A stretch of DNA of 64,000 nt from Legionella quinlivanii (GCF_003265995.1 NZ_MVJN01000008.1:62001-126000), one strand, 5' to 3'. Positions 19,193-28,645 are shown, numbered from the stretch's first letter. Numbers and translations: made by a program. The notes: generated by a model from the sequence alone, not told the origin.

Positions 19193-20455
19193 ATGTCACA
19201 GCCTTTAATTAATATTTCCCGGAAACAGGCTTTATACTTTGCAGGTTTCCTTGTTCTGTACCAATTCCTGACCTACATTGCCAATGATATGATCATGCCA
19301 GGAATGATCCAGGTGGTTTCATCATTTAATGGTTCAGAAGCAGCCATCGCTACGTCTTTAACCGTGTATATCCTGGGTGGAGCCAGTCTGCAGCTTTTTT
19401 TAGGCCCACTTTCGGATGCCTTCGGCAGACGCCCGGTCATGCTCGTCGGAGTCGCTTTGTTTGGAATTTTTACATTACTCATTGCCGGCTCACACTCAAT
19501 GACCCAGTTTTTGATCGCCCGCTATTTTCAGGGGATGGGCTTATGTTTTATTGCGGTGGTGGGCTATGCCACTCTGCAGGAAATTTTTGCCGAAATGGAT
19601 GCTATTCGTTTAATCGCTGTTCTATCCAATGTTGCCTCTCTGGCTCCTCTTATTGGGCCGCTGGCTGGTGCCGCCTTCATCCTGTTATTTCACTGGCGAG
19701 GCATTTTTCTGCTGATCGCATTCTTTACTTTTATTGCCCTGCTTGGTCTGAACTATTTTATGCCGGAATCAGTGGGGGCTCGGAAAAAAGACGGTGAGCT
19801 GATACCAAAAATTTCGTTGGCGCCTCGTGTAATCGCAGGAAACTATTTCAGGTTACTAACCAACAGTGAATTCATGATCGGTGCGATTGCCTCAGGTATT
19901 CTGGCAATTCCCTGTATTGCCTGGATTGCCATCTCGCCGATCATTTTAGTTACGGATGCTAAACTAAGCGTTGTCCAGTATGCACTCTGGCAATTACCTA
20001 TCTTTAGTGCCGGAATCGCCGGTAACTTTTATCTGCGCAGGCTCACCCATCATCAATCTGTCAGACAAATTATTATTAATGGTTCCCTGATTTTCAGTTT
20101 GGGTTTATTACTTTGTTATTTACTTCCAATACTATTCTCCTCAAGTTACATCTGGTTAATGCCAGGCCTTGTGATTTATGGATTTGCATTGGGCGTACTG
20201 CAGGCACCATTAAACCGCTATGTGTTATTCTGCACGCCGGTTGCAAAAGGAACAGCATATGCAATGATCAGTTTAATCAGTATGTGTGCTCAGGCGATTG
20301 GCGTGGAGATAGCTAATCATGTCTATGTAGAGCATAATAATCTTCATTTTGGCTTTTTTTGTTTTGTGGCGGGCTTTGTGTATTTGTTGGGATTAATACT
20401 AATGTTTAGATTATCCTCGAGAAAGCAGCTGAAACAAATCAGTCAGACAGCATGA
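19193..20455 (+). CDS. MFS transporter, Bcr/CflA drug-resistance type
   Basis: A 420-residue inner membrane protein with twelve membrane segments. The motif GPLSDAFGRRPVMLVG and the SLAPLIGPLAGAAFILLFHW segment are typical of the Bcr/CflA group (bicyclomycin/chloramphenicol-type exporters). The ATG at 19193 (MSQPLINISR) is a plausible start, but none of the candidate starts (TTG 19175, ATG 19181, ATG 19193) has a clear ribosome binding site. Confidence 0.86.
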   Translation: MSQPLINISRKQALYFAGFLVLYQFLTYIANDMIMPGMIQVVSSFNGSEAAIATSLTVYILGGASLQLFLGPLSDAFGRRPVMLVGVALFGIFTLLIAGSHSMTQFLIARYFQGMGLCFIAVVGYATLQEIFAEMDAIRLIAVLSNVASLAPLIGPLAGAAFILLFHWRGIFLLIAFFTFIALLGLNYFMPESVGARKKDGELIPKISLAPRVIAGNYFRLLTNSEFMIGAIASGILAIPCIAWIAISPIILVTDAKLSVVQYALWQLPIFSAGIAGNFYLRRLTHHQSVRQIIINGSLIFSLGLLLCYLLPILFSSSYIWLMPGLVIYGFALGVLQAPLNRYVLFCTPVAKGTAYAMISLISMCAQAIGVEIANHVYVEHNNLHFGFFCFVAGFVYLLGLILMFRLSSRKQLKQISQTA

Positions 20456-20462
20456 GGCACGC

Positions 20463-20544
20463 CGTCATCTCGAACGCAGTGAGAGATCTCCCAAATCTTG
20501 GTTTGTGCCAGCATTCGGAAATCTCTCACTGCGTTCGAGATGAC
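20463..20544. repeat. Interspersed palindromic repeat, family C
   Basis: 82-bp element with arms GTCATCTCGAACGCAGTGAG and complement at the far end. Only copy of this family in the window. It lies between an MFS gene and the yihY-like gene. Confidence 0.8.
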
Positions 20545-20637
20545 TGGGCATGACATGGCATGACACAGTTTGATGAACACTCTCAACGGTATCGATGATA
20601 CAATAGGTATAAAAACTATAAAGGACAGTGCGAACGA

Positions 20638-21897
20638 ATGGACTTGAAAATCTGGCTGAAAAACCGTTATGAAACCAGCAAACGTTTTGTCTATTTTGTG
20701 GTGGATCATTTTTTTGAAGATGACTGCACCTATCGAGCGTCTGCATTAGCATTTACCAGTCTTTTAGCGATCGTTCCATTAATGACCGTTGGTTTATCCA
20801 TCTTGTCATCATTTCCGGTATTTCAGGGCCTTATCCAGCCCCTGCAGAATTTCATTTTCGATAATTTCGTCCCCGCTACCGGTGCGGTTATACAGACCTA
20901 TATTCAGCAATTTACCGCGCAAGTTTCAAAATTACCGGTATGGGGAGTCATTTTTCTCATAGTAACTGCGCTATTAGTGATGGTGACTATTGAAAAGGCG
21001 ATGAATAAAATCTGGCGAGTGAATTGCTCTCGCCATGGTGTTTCGGCGTTTTTACTTTACTGGGCTATCTTGTCGCTTGCACCAGTCTTTTTAGGCTTAA
21101 GTCTGGCTGCCAGCTCCTATCTTTTTTCTCTTCCCTTAATGAAGACCCCATTTACCCCTTCTTTTTTATTCAATTATTTACCTTTTTTTCTATCATTAAC
21201 CGGTTTTACGTTTTTGTATGTGGTCGTACCTAATCGACCTGTGCAATTTCGCCACGGGTTTTGGGGCGCATTATTCGCAACTATTTTATTTGAATCAGCA
21301 AAGCAGGCTTTTGCCTATTATCTGGGGCGCTACAATACCTATCAGCTGCTTTATGGTGCTTTTGCCACCGTTCCCATCTTTTTTGTCTGGATATACTGGG
21401 TATGGATTATTACTTTATTGGGTGCGGAAATTTCCTATGCATTGGCTGTGCATCATCAAAGACGAACCGGCACGGCACTACCAGGCTTTCTCCATGCCTT
21501 ACTGTGGCTTAAGCTTTTATGGGAAGCACAAAAGCGAGGTAAAGGATTAACATTGGCAGAACTAACCGAAGCCAGTGTAAGACCTTATGCGGTAGACATT
21601 GGTAAAATGATTGAAATTCTGGAAAATTTAAAGCTGATTCACCCTGACAACGATGAGACCTATCATTTAAGCCGTGATTTAAGTGATGTTTCGCTTTATT
21701 GGCTTAGCCAGCAATTACCCTTTCAGCTGCCGGTACAGAATGAATTGAAACATGATGACTGGCAGCCTTGGGCCAAGGTGTTTAGCGAAGCGGACAACGA
21801 GTTAAAATCGACACTGTCTCTATCCCTGAGAGATTTGTATACGAATGCTGACAGTAATGAGATAGCAATGGCCTTTTCCAAAAAAATCGACGAATAA
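20638..21897 (+). CDS. YihY/BrkB family inner membrane protein
   Basis: A 419-residue protein. The first 280 residues carry about six membrane segments with the family motif YRASALAFTSLLAIVPL near the N-terminus. The cytoplasmic C-terminal 130 residues contain a winged-helix-like region (LTLAELTEASVRPYAVDIGK). This family was once called RNase BN by mistake; its real function is unsettled. Monocistronic, flanked by repeats on both sides. Confidence 0.9.
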   Translation: MDLKIWLKNRYETSKRFVYFVVDHFFEDDCTYRASALAFTSLLAIVPLMTVGLSILSSFPVFQGLIQPLQNFIFDNFVPATGAVIQTYIQQFTAQVSKLPVWGVIFLIVTALLVMVTIEKAMNKIWRVNCSRHGVSAFLLYWAILSLAPVFLGLSLAASSYLFSLPLMKTPFTPSFLFNYLPFFLSLTGFTFLYVVVPNRPVQFRHGFWGALFATILFESAKQAFAYYLGRYNTYQLLYGAFATVPIFFVWIYWVWIITLLGAEISYALAVHHQRRTGTALPGFLHALLWLKLLWEAQKRGKGLTLAELTEASVRPYAVDIGKMIEILENLKLIHPDNDETYHLSRDLSDVSLYWLSQQLPFQLPVQNELKHDDWQPWAKVFSEADNELKSTLSLSLRDLYTNADSNEIAMAFSKKIDE

Positions 21898-21934
21898 CTG
21901 CGCATTGATAAATTGAATATAGGGGCACAAAAAC

Positions 21935-22019
21935 CGTCTTTGCGAACGTAGTGAAGCAATCCAGCGTCTCCCCCCGAGCAAGTTTCGATCTGGATTGCTT
22001 CACTACGTTCGCAAAGACG
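21935..22019. repeat. Interspersed palindromic repeat, family B copy 2
   Basis: 85-bp element with arms CGTCTTTGCGAACGTAGTGA and the complementary TCACTACGTTCGCAAAGACG. The leading CACAAAAACC is shared with copy 1. Confidence 0.85.
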
Positions 22020-22081
22020 ACATGGCTGGGAAGTCACGGTACGTGGCATCGTAAAGCCGTACATTGGGCCAAGGTCATCGC

Positions 22082-22240
22082 CTACTTCTTCTCTCCACCG
22101 CCATCCTGTTTATTGACAGTGCGCCAGGCTCGTTCTTCGGCCTCTTTATGAGAGACGCCTTTTTTCTCATAACTGTCTTCAATATGTTCGGCTTTGCGTT
22201 TTTGTTTGGCCGTATATTTTGATTTATCTCCACGTGGCAT
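22082..22240 (-). CDS. Small charged protein ('plasmid stabilization protein' family)
   Basis: A 52-residue, very hydrophilic protein (MPRGDKSKYTAKQKRKAEHI...). It matches small proteins commonly labelled plasmid stabilization protein in chromosomes of gammaproteobacteria; that label is not evidence of plasmid origin. The start is set by GGAG seven bases before the ATG; the frame extends upstream through unrelated sequence. Function unknown, perhaps a stress-induced DNA- or RNA-associated protein. Confidence 0.78.
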   Translation of the reverse strand: MPRGDKSKYTAKQKRKAEHIEDSYEKKGVSHKEAEERAWRTVNKQDGGGEKK

Positions 22241-22358
22241 GGTAATCTCCCTAATGAATACAATCCTTATTAAATTATAGCAAACTGAGATCATCCGATT
22301 CTGATTGGTCTCAAATAAGACTATAGTTAAAGAATGAGACACCGATAAGGAGATCGTT

Positions 22359-22571
22359 ATGTCTACCTGTCAAGTATGTGGAAATGCTTATCAGAATCCT
22401 TTGGTTATCCAGCAAAATGGCAATCACTATACTTTTGACTGCTTTGAATGCGCTATTCAGGAATTAGCCCCTGAATGCAAGCATTGTTCCTGTAAAATAA
22501 TAGGACACGGAATAGAAGCGAACGGCGAGTTTTATTGTTGTGCTCACTGCGCCAGAGAATCTGGGAAGTGA
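22359..22571 (+). CDS. Small cysteine-rich zinc-binding protein
   Basis: A 70-residue protein with CQVCGN, CFEC, CKHCSC and CCAHC motifs, nine cysteines plus histidines, likely binding two or more zinc ions. Resembles prokaryotic metallothionein-like small proteins. AAGGAG precedes the ATG. Divergent from the small charged protein gene 118 bases away. Function unproven. Confidence 0.78.
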   Translation: MSTCQVCGNAYQNPLVIQQNGNHYTFDCFECAIQELAPECKHCSCKIIGHGIEANGEFYCCAHCARESGK

Positions 22572-22634
22572 AGGTTGATTGAGCTCCATTAATTACTGGA
22601 TAATCATAAATTCAGTTTATTTATACTTATATCA

Positions 22635-24575
22635 ATGTTTAAAACTATTTGCATTGCGGGCGATGGGCCAATCGGTTTATATCTTGCTATACGTTTAACC
22701 CAGCTTGGCGTTAAAAATGTAAAGCTGATAGGTAAACGCGAGGGAGTCTATACACGACCAGGACAAGTTACCATCCAAACCTTTGAGAATATTTCAGATA
22801 AAATAAATCACCACTTATTTGTTCATCGCTCAAGTGATATCCATATTGCTAATAATCATCTAAAGGAATTAGAGAGAGAACTTTATCAATATGCAGTATC
22901 ACTTAACATTCAGTTTATACATCAAAGCTTTTATCAAGTGTCAGACGCGAAAAATATAATTATTGTCGATAAGGAAAATAAACAGACACTCGAGACATGT
23001 GACTTACTGTTTGATGCAAGTGGTTCCAAACGAGTTGTTGTAACTGACATCAATAAGAAAGAAAACAGTCCTCAATTCATTGTTTCTGATGTGAGTTATA
23101 ACCCTCTGCGCAGGCATTATCAAACTCAAGTTGTAATGGATGCTGAAAGTGTGGAACGTATTACCCTTAAGCGAGGTATCATGAGCCTGTTTCAGCCTGA
23201 ATTGACAATATCTGAGAAACTAAAGCGAAAGCTGGCTTTTTACGAGGTTTACAAAAAATACGGTTGGCCAACGTTTGCCACCCCCGAGGTTCATCGTTTC
23301 ATTTTTCAAAAAAACAAGGTTATTCTCTGTGCTGAAAAGCCGGCAAACATGCCGGAAGAATTTAATGATGAATGGGTCAGAGAATTACTTGCCTGTGAAA
23401 CCTTACAACCCGATTTACGATTTAAAGACTTACCTCCTGCAAGAAAATATAAAAAGAAACCTCGCAAACAAGAGTTTGATGTCAATCCAAAAAAAATTGA
23501 ACCTTTCTTTCGGGAAGCTACTCCCTGTTGTCCTGCTATTATTCCCATAGGTGACGCATTATTTGAACCCGATTTTCGCCTGGGGCAAGGAGTAAATGAG
23601 GGTATCAAAAGGGTGGACGCTTTTTTGGAATGTATACAAGTAAATGAAGGCGAAATTACATCAATTGAATGGAATGCTTATACTCAAAATCTTAAAGAAT
23701 TAATTTCGGCTCAAACGAAATCTATTCAAGAAGAATATTCGGAAAGAATTAGAAAAATTGATTGCGCTGAATTTTATGAGGAAGAGAAAATTAAACGTTT
23801 AATTGAAGATTCATCAATAGTTGCAGAGGATCAAATTTTGGAGGAAGGAAAGCGGCTATTCGACTTGTTTAATGAACTCACTAAAATGCCAACAAATTTT
23901 AGACACCGACTGGCAGAATTTAAATTCAGTCTATCGCAAAAAATAAAACTATCTCAGAAATTTGACCAAAAAGGCAAGCTTATTGGAGAAAATGATTATT
24001 ATATTAAACAGTCTTTATTAGAAGAGGCTTTAACATTCCACAATCCCGGTCGATTAAAAAATGAAATTGAAAGGGCTTTATTAGAGCTTGCGGAAGACTA
24101 TTTACAAGCGGCCTTATGCGCGCTTAAAACGAAATGTAATTCTCGAGTAACAGCACAGTTTTTCAAACAATCGTTTAAAATTTATGAATTAGTTTTTTCC
24201 AGAATAAATCAATGTGTTTTTTATACAAGCTCTTTTTTTAAAGTGTCCTCAAAAAATAGCACTCCGATATTCTTATTGATTAGCCTTCATAAAGCGATTG
24301 AGCTATTTGGCGATAGCTCTAACTTCCAAAATAGAATCGACAAATTAAACTATTTTAAACTGATGACCATGATGAAAGTTATTCTTAAAGAAAGCTCTTC
24401 TATAAGAAATATTAAAAATACAGCGACTTATAATGAAATTAAAACTTTATACGCAGATCTGACAACGAGAAACTATTTGAGTATAGATAAGAGGAATCAA
24501 TTAACCCACATTATTGGTGATATAGAGAGGAATTTTCAAAAATCAGAACCATCTTATTCAATGTGGCTTCATTGA
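22635..24575 (+). CDS. FAD-dependent monooxygenase-like protein with long helical tail
   Basis: A 646-residue protein. The first 350 residues form a group A flavoprotein monooxygenase-like module: dinucleotide motif IAGDGPIGLYLAIRL at the N-terminus, DLLFDASGSKR in the middle and the second FAD motif PIGDALFEPDFRLGQGVNEG near 310. The remaining 300 residues are helical, Lys/Glu-rich and unrecognised. Base composition is clearly richer in A and T than neighbours, suggesting acquisition. Such enzyme-plus-extension proteins are frequent among Dot/Icm effectors, so effector status is possible but unproven. A perfect palindrome overlaps its stop codon. Confidence 0.82.
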   Translation: MFKTICIAGDGPIGLYLAIRLTQLGVKNVKLIGKREGVYTRPGQVTIQTFENISDKINHHLFVHRSSDIHIANNHLKELERELYQYAVSLNIQFIHQSFYQVSDAKNIIIVDKENKQTLETCDLLFDASGSKRVVVTDINKKENSPQFIVSDVSYNPLRRHYQTQVVMDAESVERITLKRGIMSLFQPELTISEKLKRKLAFYEVYKKYGWPTFATPEVHRFIFQKNKVILCAEKPANMPEEFNDEWVRELLACETLQPDLRFKDLPPARKYKKKPRKQEFDVNPKKIEPFFREATPCCPAIIPIGDALFEPDFRLGQGVNEGIKRVDAFLECIQVNEGEITSIEWNAYTQNLKELISAQTKSIQEEYSERIRKIDCAEFYEEEKIKRLIEDSSIVAEDQILEEGKRLFDLFNELTKMPTNFRHRLAEFKFSLSQKIKLSQKFDQKGKLIGENDYYIKQSLLEEALTFHNPGRLKNEIERALLELAEDYLQAALCALKTKCNSRVTAQFFKQSFKIYELVFSRINQCVFYTSSFFKVSSKNSTPIFLLISLHKAIELFGDSSNFQNRIDKLNYFKLMTMMKVILKESSSIRNIKNTATYNEIKTLYADLTTRNYLSIDKRNQLTHIIGDIERNFQKSEPSYSMWLH

Positions 24576-24583
24576 ATAAGATG
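24550..24583. terminator. Perfect palindrome over the stop codon
   Basis: CATCTTATTCAATG, six-base loop TGGCTT, CATTGAATAAGATG: a 14-bp stem whose second arm contains the stop codon of the flavoprotein gene. No T run follows. It may act as an mRNA-stabilising 3' hairpin or a weak terminator. A GC-rich hairpin (CCGGGC/GCCCGG) follows at 24608-24627. Confidence 0.55.
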
Positions 24584-24671
24584 AATGTACCCATGTGAGA
24601 AAAGAGTCCGGGCTCAGGGGGGCCCGGGATCATGTGTAATCAATTAAAAAAGTCGCGGGACAGGCATCCTG

Positions 24672-24953
24672 TTAAATGCTTATTTCTGTAATTTTTTTAC
24701 AGAACTGACCCTGTGGAAGTTCTTCCAGAAGATTAAGCCATTGATCTCTGATTTCATCAGGAATTTCTTTCACATGTTGCGCATGGCTTTCATGACTATC
24801 CCAATATTCGACACAGGTAAATTTATTGATGTTGGAACAGTCCTGGTACAGTTCAATACTTTGGAATCCGGGAACTGATTTCATCATTTCAAATGAATGA
24901 ATAAACTCATCACGAGCATAATCTTTTGTTGTAACAGTAAATATAAAAACCAT
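24672..24953 (-). CDS. ABM-domain (antibiotic biosynthesis monooxygenase-like) protein
   Basis: A 93-residue dimeric alpha-beta barrel-type protein. The pattern FIFTVTTKDYARDEFIHSFE, VPGFQSIELYQD, FTCVEYWDSHESHAQH and a C-terminal FCKKITEI matches ABM-domain proteins, which often act on quinones or remove reactive carbonyls. Monocistronic. Substrate unknown. Confidence 0.82.
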   Translation of the reverse strand: MVFIFTVTTKDYARDEFIHSFEMMKSVPGFQSIELYQDCSNINKFTCVEYWDSHESHAQHVKEIPDEIRDQWLNLLEELPQGQFCKKITEISI

Positions 24954-25030
24954 TTAATCTTCCTCTTTTTTAACCAGGACAGGATATCATAAATTCAGTT
25001 TTTGAGCAGGGGTAAACTATCGATTAGTTT

Positions 25031-25261
25031 TCAAGGCTTAATGGTAAAAGATGATTCTTCAGCTGTTTCAATCCGGCTATCCTCAGGCCCTAAATTATTT
25101 TCCTGGGCATCCAGCTCTTCTGTCGTATCAACAGGGCTGCCCGCTTGCGTATCAAGAAATCTGCTTTTTATTTCAGCGTCGGTATCCACCGGAGAATGAT
25201 TATTTTCTGCTTCTGTCTGTTCTTTGATTTTAAGCCATTTGGAATGAGGGGGTCTTGCCAT
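25031..25261 (-). CDS. Small acidic orphan protein
   Basis: A 76-residue, highly acidic, probably disordered protein beginning MARPPHSKWLKIKEQTEAEN. The peptide SPVDT occurs twice, about 20 residues apart, hinting at an internal duplication. No domain recognised. The ATG at 25259-25261 with a weak GAG box is preferred over an upstream start that would add unrelated residues. Confidence 0.55.
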   Translation of the reverse strand: MARPPHSKWLKIKEQTEAENNHSPVDTDAEIKSRFLDTQAGSPVDTTEELDAQENNLGPEDSRIETAEESSFTIKP

Positions 25262-25345
25262 GATACATCTCACAAATCGTGTGTATGATTTTAGTATAGA
25301 AGCACAAACGCCTGAAGATGAATTAAAATACAATATAACAAGCGG

Positions 25346-25717
25346 CTATTTGCTCACATAATCAGCCAGTAATTTTTGAAAATCGGCCTTCGTCAGCGGT
25401 TTCATAAATAAATCATTCATTCCTGCCGAGAGCGCTTCTTCATTCATGGCATGAACAGTGAGCCCAATTATAGGAACAGGTTTTTTATTATTTAAAACTT
25501 CCCAGTCTCTGATCCTGGTTGCCAGCTCCAGGCCGGAAAAATCAGGTAATCCCAAATCAGTGATGATCAGATCAAATTGATTTTCGGTAGCCAAACTAAA
25601 CGCCAGTTCAGCATTATCGGCAGATAGCCAGCGGCACTGGCTTTGCTTGGCTAAACTTTGAATTGTGGTCAAAGCAATTAAATTATCCTCTACCAACAAT
25701 ATGAAAGGAATTGGCAT
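25346..25717 (-). CDS. Stand-alone response regulator receiver protein
   Basis: A 123-residue single-domain CheY-like receiver. Acidic pocket ED at 10-11, phosphoacceptor Asp54 (IITDLGLPD), Thr in IIGLTVHA and Lys in FMKPLT are all present, so phosphorylation is expected. No output domain. It is strikingly like the receiver domain of the hybrid kinase at 57.9 kb (shared VEDN.IA, GLPD.SG/DG, PII.LT.HA and AGMN...KPLT), which suggests a common origin and perhaps a phosphorelay partnership. Confidence 0.88.
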   Translation of the reverse strand: MPIPFILLVEDNLIALTTIQSLAKQSQCRWLSADNAELAFSLATENQFDLIITDLGLPDFSGLELATRIRDWEVLNNKKPVPIIGLTVHAMNEEALSAGMNDLFMKPLTKADFQKLLADYVSK

Positions 25718-26209
25718 TCTTTCAGATCCTTATAAGCCATACCGCGGAACAAATACAACAATTCTTTAAATGTAATGGCTATGATTCTCTTAAATTCTGT
25801 GAGAACTCATTAACCGGGTGATATTCCCAAAAGCAATACATAAGCGTCAACTTAAAATCCTCTCTCCCTGGGGAAAGTAAGAGAGCGCACACTAGCCCTC
25901 ACGGCTATTAAGTAAGGCTCATTCGCATATTATACTGTCATCCCCGCGAAGGCGGGGATCCATCTCTGAGCAAGCTCCAGTGTCTATTGCGAAATGGATT
26001 CCCGCCTTCGCGGGAATGACAAAATTCTGTAACTAATTTCAGTACCTAGTCCATCCCAACTTTAGGAGGGGGATTTCTCTGGTAAACACTCATCAATACG
26101 CATCTAATATTCAATCCTTTATAGGATTATAGTCCGAGGAATAGCTAGTGTCATAATTCTATAGCATTAAATTGCGCTGTCTATTTAATCAATAGGCATC
26201 GCAACCAAC
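25718..26209. other. Intergenic region with repeat remnants
   Basis: Nearly 500 bases between hslU and the receiver gene, both on the minus strand. It holds a family D remnant (about 25857-25880, AAAATCCTCTCTCCCTGGGG) and a family A element. Any promoter for the receiver gene would lie upstream of 25717; none stood out. Confidence 0.5.
25936..26021. repeat. Interspersed palindromic repeat, family A copy 2
   Basis: 86-bp element with arms TGTCATCCCCGCGAAGGCGG and CCGCCTTCGCGGGAATGACA. Its internal sequence (GGATCCATCTCTGAGC) matches the copy at 48.1 kb in reverse orientation. Confidence 0.85.
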
Positions 26210-27547
26210 TTATAAAATATATCGAGCCAAATCCTCATCATCAACCAGTTTACCCAAGTGCTTTTCAACGTAGGCTGCATCAATGTGAACCGATTCACCT
26301 GATTTATCCGTTGCCTCAAATGAAATAACCTCTAAAAGACGTTCCATAACCGTATAGAGACGGCGGGCGCCAATGTTTTCAGTACGTTCATTCACTTTCC
26401 AGGCCACTTCAGCAATACGGCGAATACCGCTATCGCCGAAGGTCAGCGTTAATCCTTCAGTAGCCATTAATGCTGAATACTGCTCGGTTAATGATGCGCT
26501 TGGCTCAGTAAGAATACGGACGAAATCTTCCACGCTTAATGCCGACAGCTCCACACGAATGGGCAGACGTCCCTGAAGTTCAGCAATCAAATCCGAAGGT
26601 TTCGCGACATGGAATGCACCGGAAGCAATAAATAAAATGTGATCCGACTTAATCATTCCATATTTGGTTGAGACAGTAGAACCCTCCACCAAAGGCAGGA
26701 GATCCCGCTGAACCCCTTCTCTGGAAACAGAACTGCTCATTCCAGTGTCTGCGCGCTGGGCCACTTTATCCAGCTCATCAATAAACACAATGCCGTGCTG
26801 TTCGACCTTTTCAATAGCCCGTAGCTTTATATCATCTTCATTGATTAACTTTGCCGCCTCTTCTTCACGCAAAATTTTCATGGCTTTGGAAATGATCATT
26901 TTACGGGTTTTAGTCCGGCCGTTGCCTCCCACTTGCTGAAACATCGATTGCAGCTGGCTGGTCATTTCTTCCATACCCGGAGGGGCCATAATCTCAATGC
27001 CTACGGGTGAAGAAGCGATTTCTATTTCAATTTCATTATCATCGAGCTTACCTTCCCTCAGCTGTTTACGAAAAACCTGCCGGGTTGAGTTCTCTTTTTC
27101 GCTGGCGAACGTGGCACCACGAGCTGCAGGAAGCAAGGCATCCAGTACACGCTCTTCAGCCGCATCCTCTGCCAGATGCTCTACTTTTCGCATCGCGTTT
27201 TCGCGTTCCTGCTTAATAGCGATATCAGCCAAATCTCTGATAATTGAATCGACATCACGCCCAACATAGCCTACTTCAGTAAACTTGGTAGCTTCTACTT
27301 TGATAAAGGGTGCTTGCGCCAGTTTGGCCAGGCGTCGTGCAATTTCAGTTTTACCAACGCCAGTTGGACCAATCATCAGAATATTTTTAGGCATAATTTC
27401 ATTGCGCAATGAATCATCCTGAATCTGCATGCGCCGCCAGCGATTCCGTAAGGCAATTGCTACTGCTCTTTTGGCTTCATCCTGACCAATAATATATCGA
27501 TCTAACTCCTGTACGATCTCACGTGGAGTCATCATAGTATTACTCAT
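26210..27547 (-). CDS. hslU: HslUV protease ATPase subunit
   Basis: AAA+ unfoldase that feeds proteins into the HslV peptidase. 445 residues from the chosen start. Walker [10 protein letters not shown], Walker B FIDELDK, the pore-loop region GYVGRDV, the I-domain (about 110-230) and sensor motifs (ENIGARRL) are intact. The start ATG at 27545-27547 overlaps the hslV stop as ATGAGTAA; an ATG 12 bases further in ([11 protein letters not shown]) is the alternative. Operon with hslV. Confidence 0.96.
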   Translation of the reverse strand: MSNTMMTPREIVQELDRYIIGQDEAKRAVAIALRNRWRRMQIQDDSLRNEIMPKNILMIGPTGVGKTEIARRLAKLAQAPFIKVEATKFTEVGYVGRDVDSIIRDLADIAIKQERENAMRKVEHLAEDAAEERVLDALLPAARGATFASEKENSTRQVFRKQLREGKLDDNEIEIEIASSPVGIEIMAPPGMEEMTSQLQSMFQQVGGNGRTKTRKMIISKAMKILREEEAAKLINEDDIKLRAIEKVEQHGIVFIDELDKVAQRADTGMSSSVSREGVQRDLLPLVEGSTVSTKYGMIKSDHILFIASGAFHVAKPSDLIAELQGRLPIRVELSALSVEDFVRILTEPSASLTEQYSALMATEGLTLTFGDSGIRRIAEVAWKVNERTENIGARRLYTVMERLLEVISFEATDKSGESVHIDAAYVEKHLGKLVDDEDLARYIL

Positions 27548-28091
27548 GCTCACTATCCAATTCTTCAATGGTTAAATTATGGTTGGTGTAGATACAAATC
27601 TCACCTGCAATTTGCAGACTTTTTTCCACGATTTCCCGGGCTGATAATTCGGTGTTTTCAAGCAAAGCGCGTGCGGCAGACTGAGCGAATGGACCTCCGG
27701 AACCAATTGCAATGAGTCCATGTGCCTCCGGTTCAATCACATCACCATTTCCGGTAATAATCAGAGAAGCCTTATGATCGGCAACAGCCAGCAGGGCTTC
27801 CAGACGGCGCAGCATTTTATCGGTTCGCCAGTCTTTTGCCAGTTCAACTGCCGCTCGAACCAAATGACCCTGATGCATCTCAAGTTTGCGTTCAAATCGT
27901 TCAAATAAAGTGAAGGCATCTGCCGTACCGCCAGCGAAGCCCGCGATCACCTTGTCTTTATATATACGGCGTACTTTACGGGCATTGCCCTTCATCACCG
28001 TGTTACCCAGTGTCACTTGACCGTCGCCCCCAATTATTACTTTATTCCCTCGTCGTACCGAAAGAATCGTAGTACCGCGATATTGCTCCAA
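27540..28091 (-). CDS. hslV: HslUV protease proteolytic subunit
   Basis: Threonine peptidase of the bacterial proteasome-like HslUV complex. 183 residues. The catalytic N-terminal Thr is in [11 protein letters not shown], after a six-residue propeptide. The start is best read as TTG at 28089-28091: a GAGGA box lies seven bases upstream and the product begins MEQYRGTT, the normal length. An upstream ATG (28145) would add an unusual 18 residues and has no ribosome binding site. Other features: [39 protein letters not shown]. Overlaps hslU. Confidence 0.95.
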   Translation of the reverse strand: MEQYRGTTILSVRRGNKVIIGGDGQVTLGNTVMKGNARKVRRIYKDKVIAGFAGGTADAFTLFERFERKLEMHQGHLVRAAVELAKDWRTDKMLRRLEALLAVADHKASLIITGNGDVIEPEAHGLIAIGSGGPFAQSAARALLENTELSAREIVEKSLQIAGEICIYTNHNLTIEELDSEHE

Positions 28092-28192
28092 GGCTGATTC
28101 CTCTTTTTTAAAGTCAAAGCTGTCAAATGGGGATTGATTAGTCATTTTCAATAGATATTGAAATATTTTTTGTGAGCCTCAGGCGGTGCTGC

Positions 28193-28645
28193 TCAATCAG
28201 GCTGGCAAGTCATGCAGCCCTTTTCTTCGCAGAGCTGGCAGAGGCCTTTCAATTCAATAGCTGCTTGCCCCAGGTTGAAATGAGAATTTTCAGTGATCTG
28301 TTTGAATAATTGCCTGAGCTGGTTATCATACACTTCCTGCACCTGATGGCAGTGATTACAGACCATTAAGAGTTCGGATGGCAAATGCTGCTCTGGCTGC
28401 TGGCAAAGGGTATAACACTGTATCGACTCTACTTTGTGCACTAATCCTGCAAAAACGAAATAATCCAGCACCCTGTAGACGGTAGGCGGCTGCGCATTAA
28501 TTTTCGTTTCCAGCAGCAATTCAAGAATCTCATAAGCCTTTAGGGGCCTGTTTGCCGACCAAAGAATATAGAGGATTGATTTGCGAAGAGAGGTCAGTCG
28601 ATTAACAAGTCCATTACAATATTGATTAAAGCGCTCAGGATACAT
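28193..28645 (-). CDS. zur: Fur-family regulator, probable zinc uptake regulator Zur
   Basis: A 150-residue Fur-fold repressor. Winged-helix N-domain (RKSILYILWSANRPLKAYEI...PPTVYRVLDYFVFAGLVHKV), then a dimerisation domain with CNHC and CQLCEEKGC zinc-site cysteines. The pattern of Cys pairs and its short length fit Zur more than Fur. Its start overlaps the deoB stop by 11 bases, so it is part of the pht-deoB transcript. Zur represses zinc import when zinc is ample; no Zur box was identified here. Confidence 0.87.
   Translation of the reverse strand: MYPERFNQYCNGLVNRLTSLRKSILYILWSANRPLKAYEILELLLETKINAQPPTVYRVLDYFVFAGLVHKVESIQCYTLCQQPEQHLPSELLMVCNHCHQVQEVYDNQLRQLFKQITENSHFNLGQAAIELKGLCQLCEEKGCMTCQPD

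Noticed and set aside
22082-22240. Plasmid origin for the 'plasmid stabilization' gene
   Set aside because: The name is a database habit; the surroundings are chromosomal.
24608-24627. Strong terminator after the flavoprotein gene
   Set aside because: The GC hairpin has no T run, so it is described only as a hairpin.
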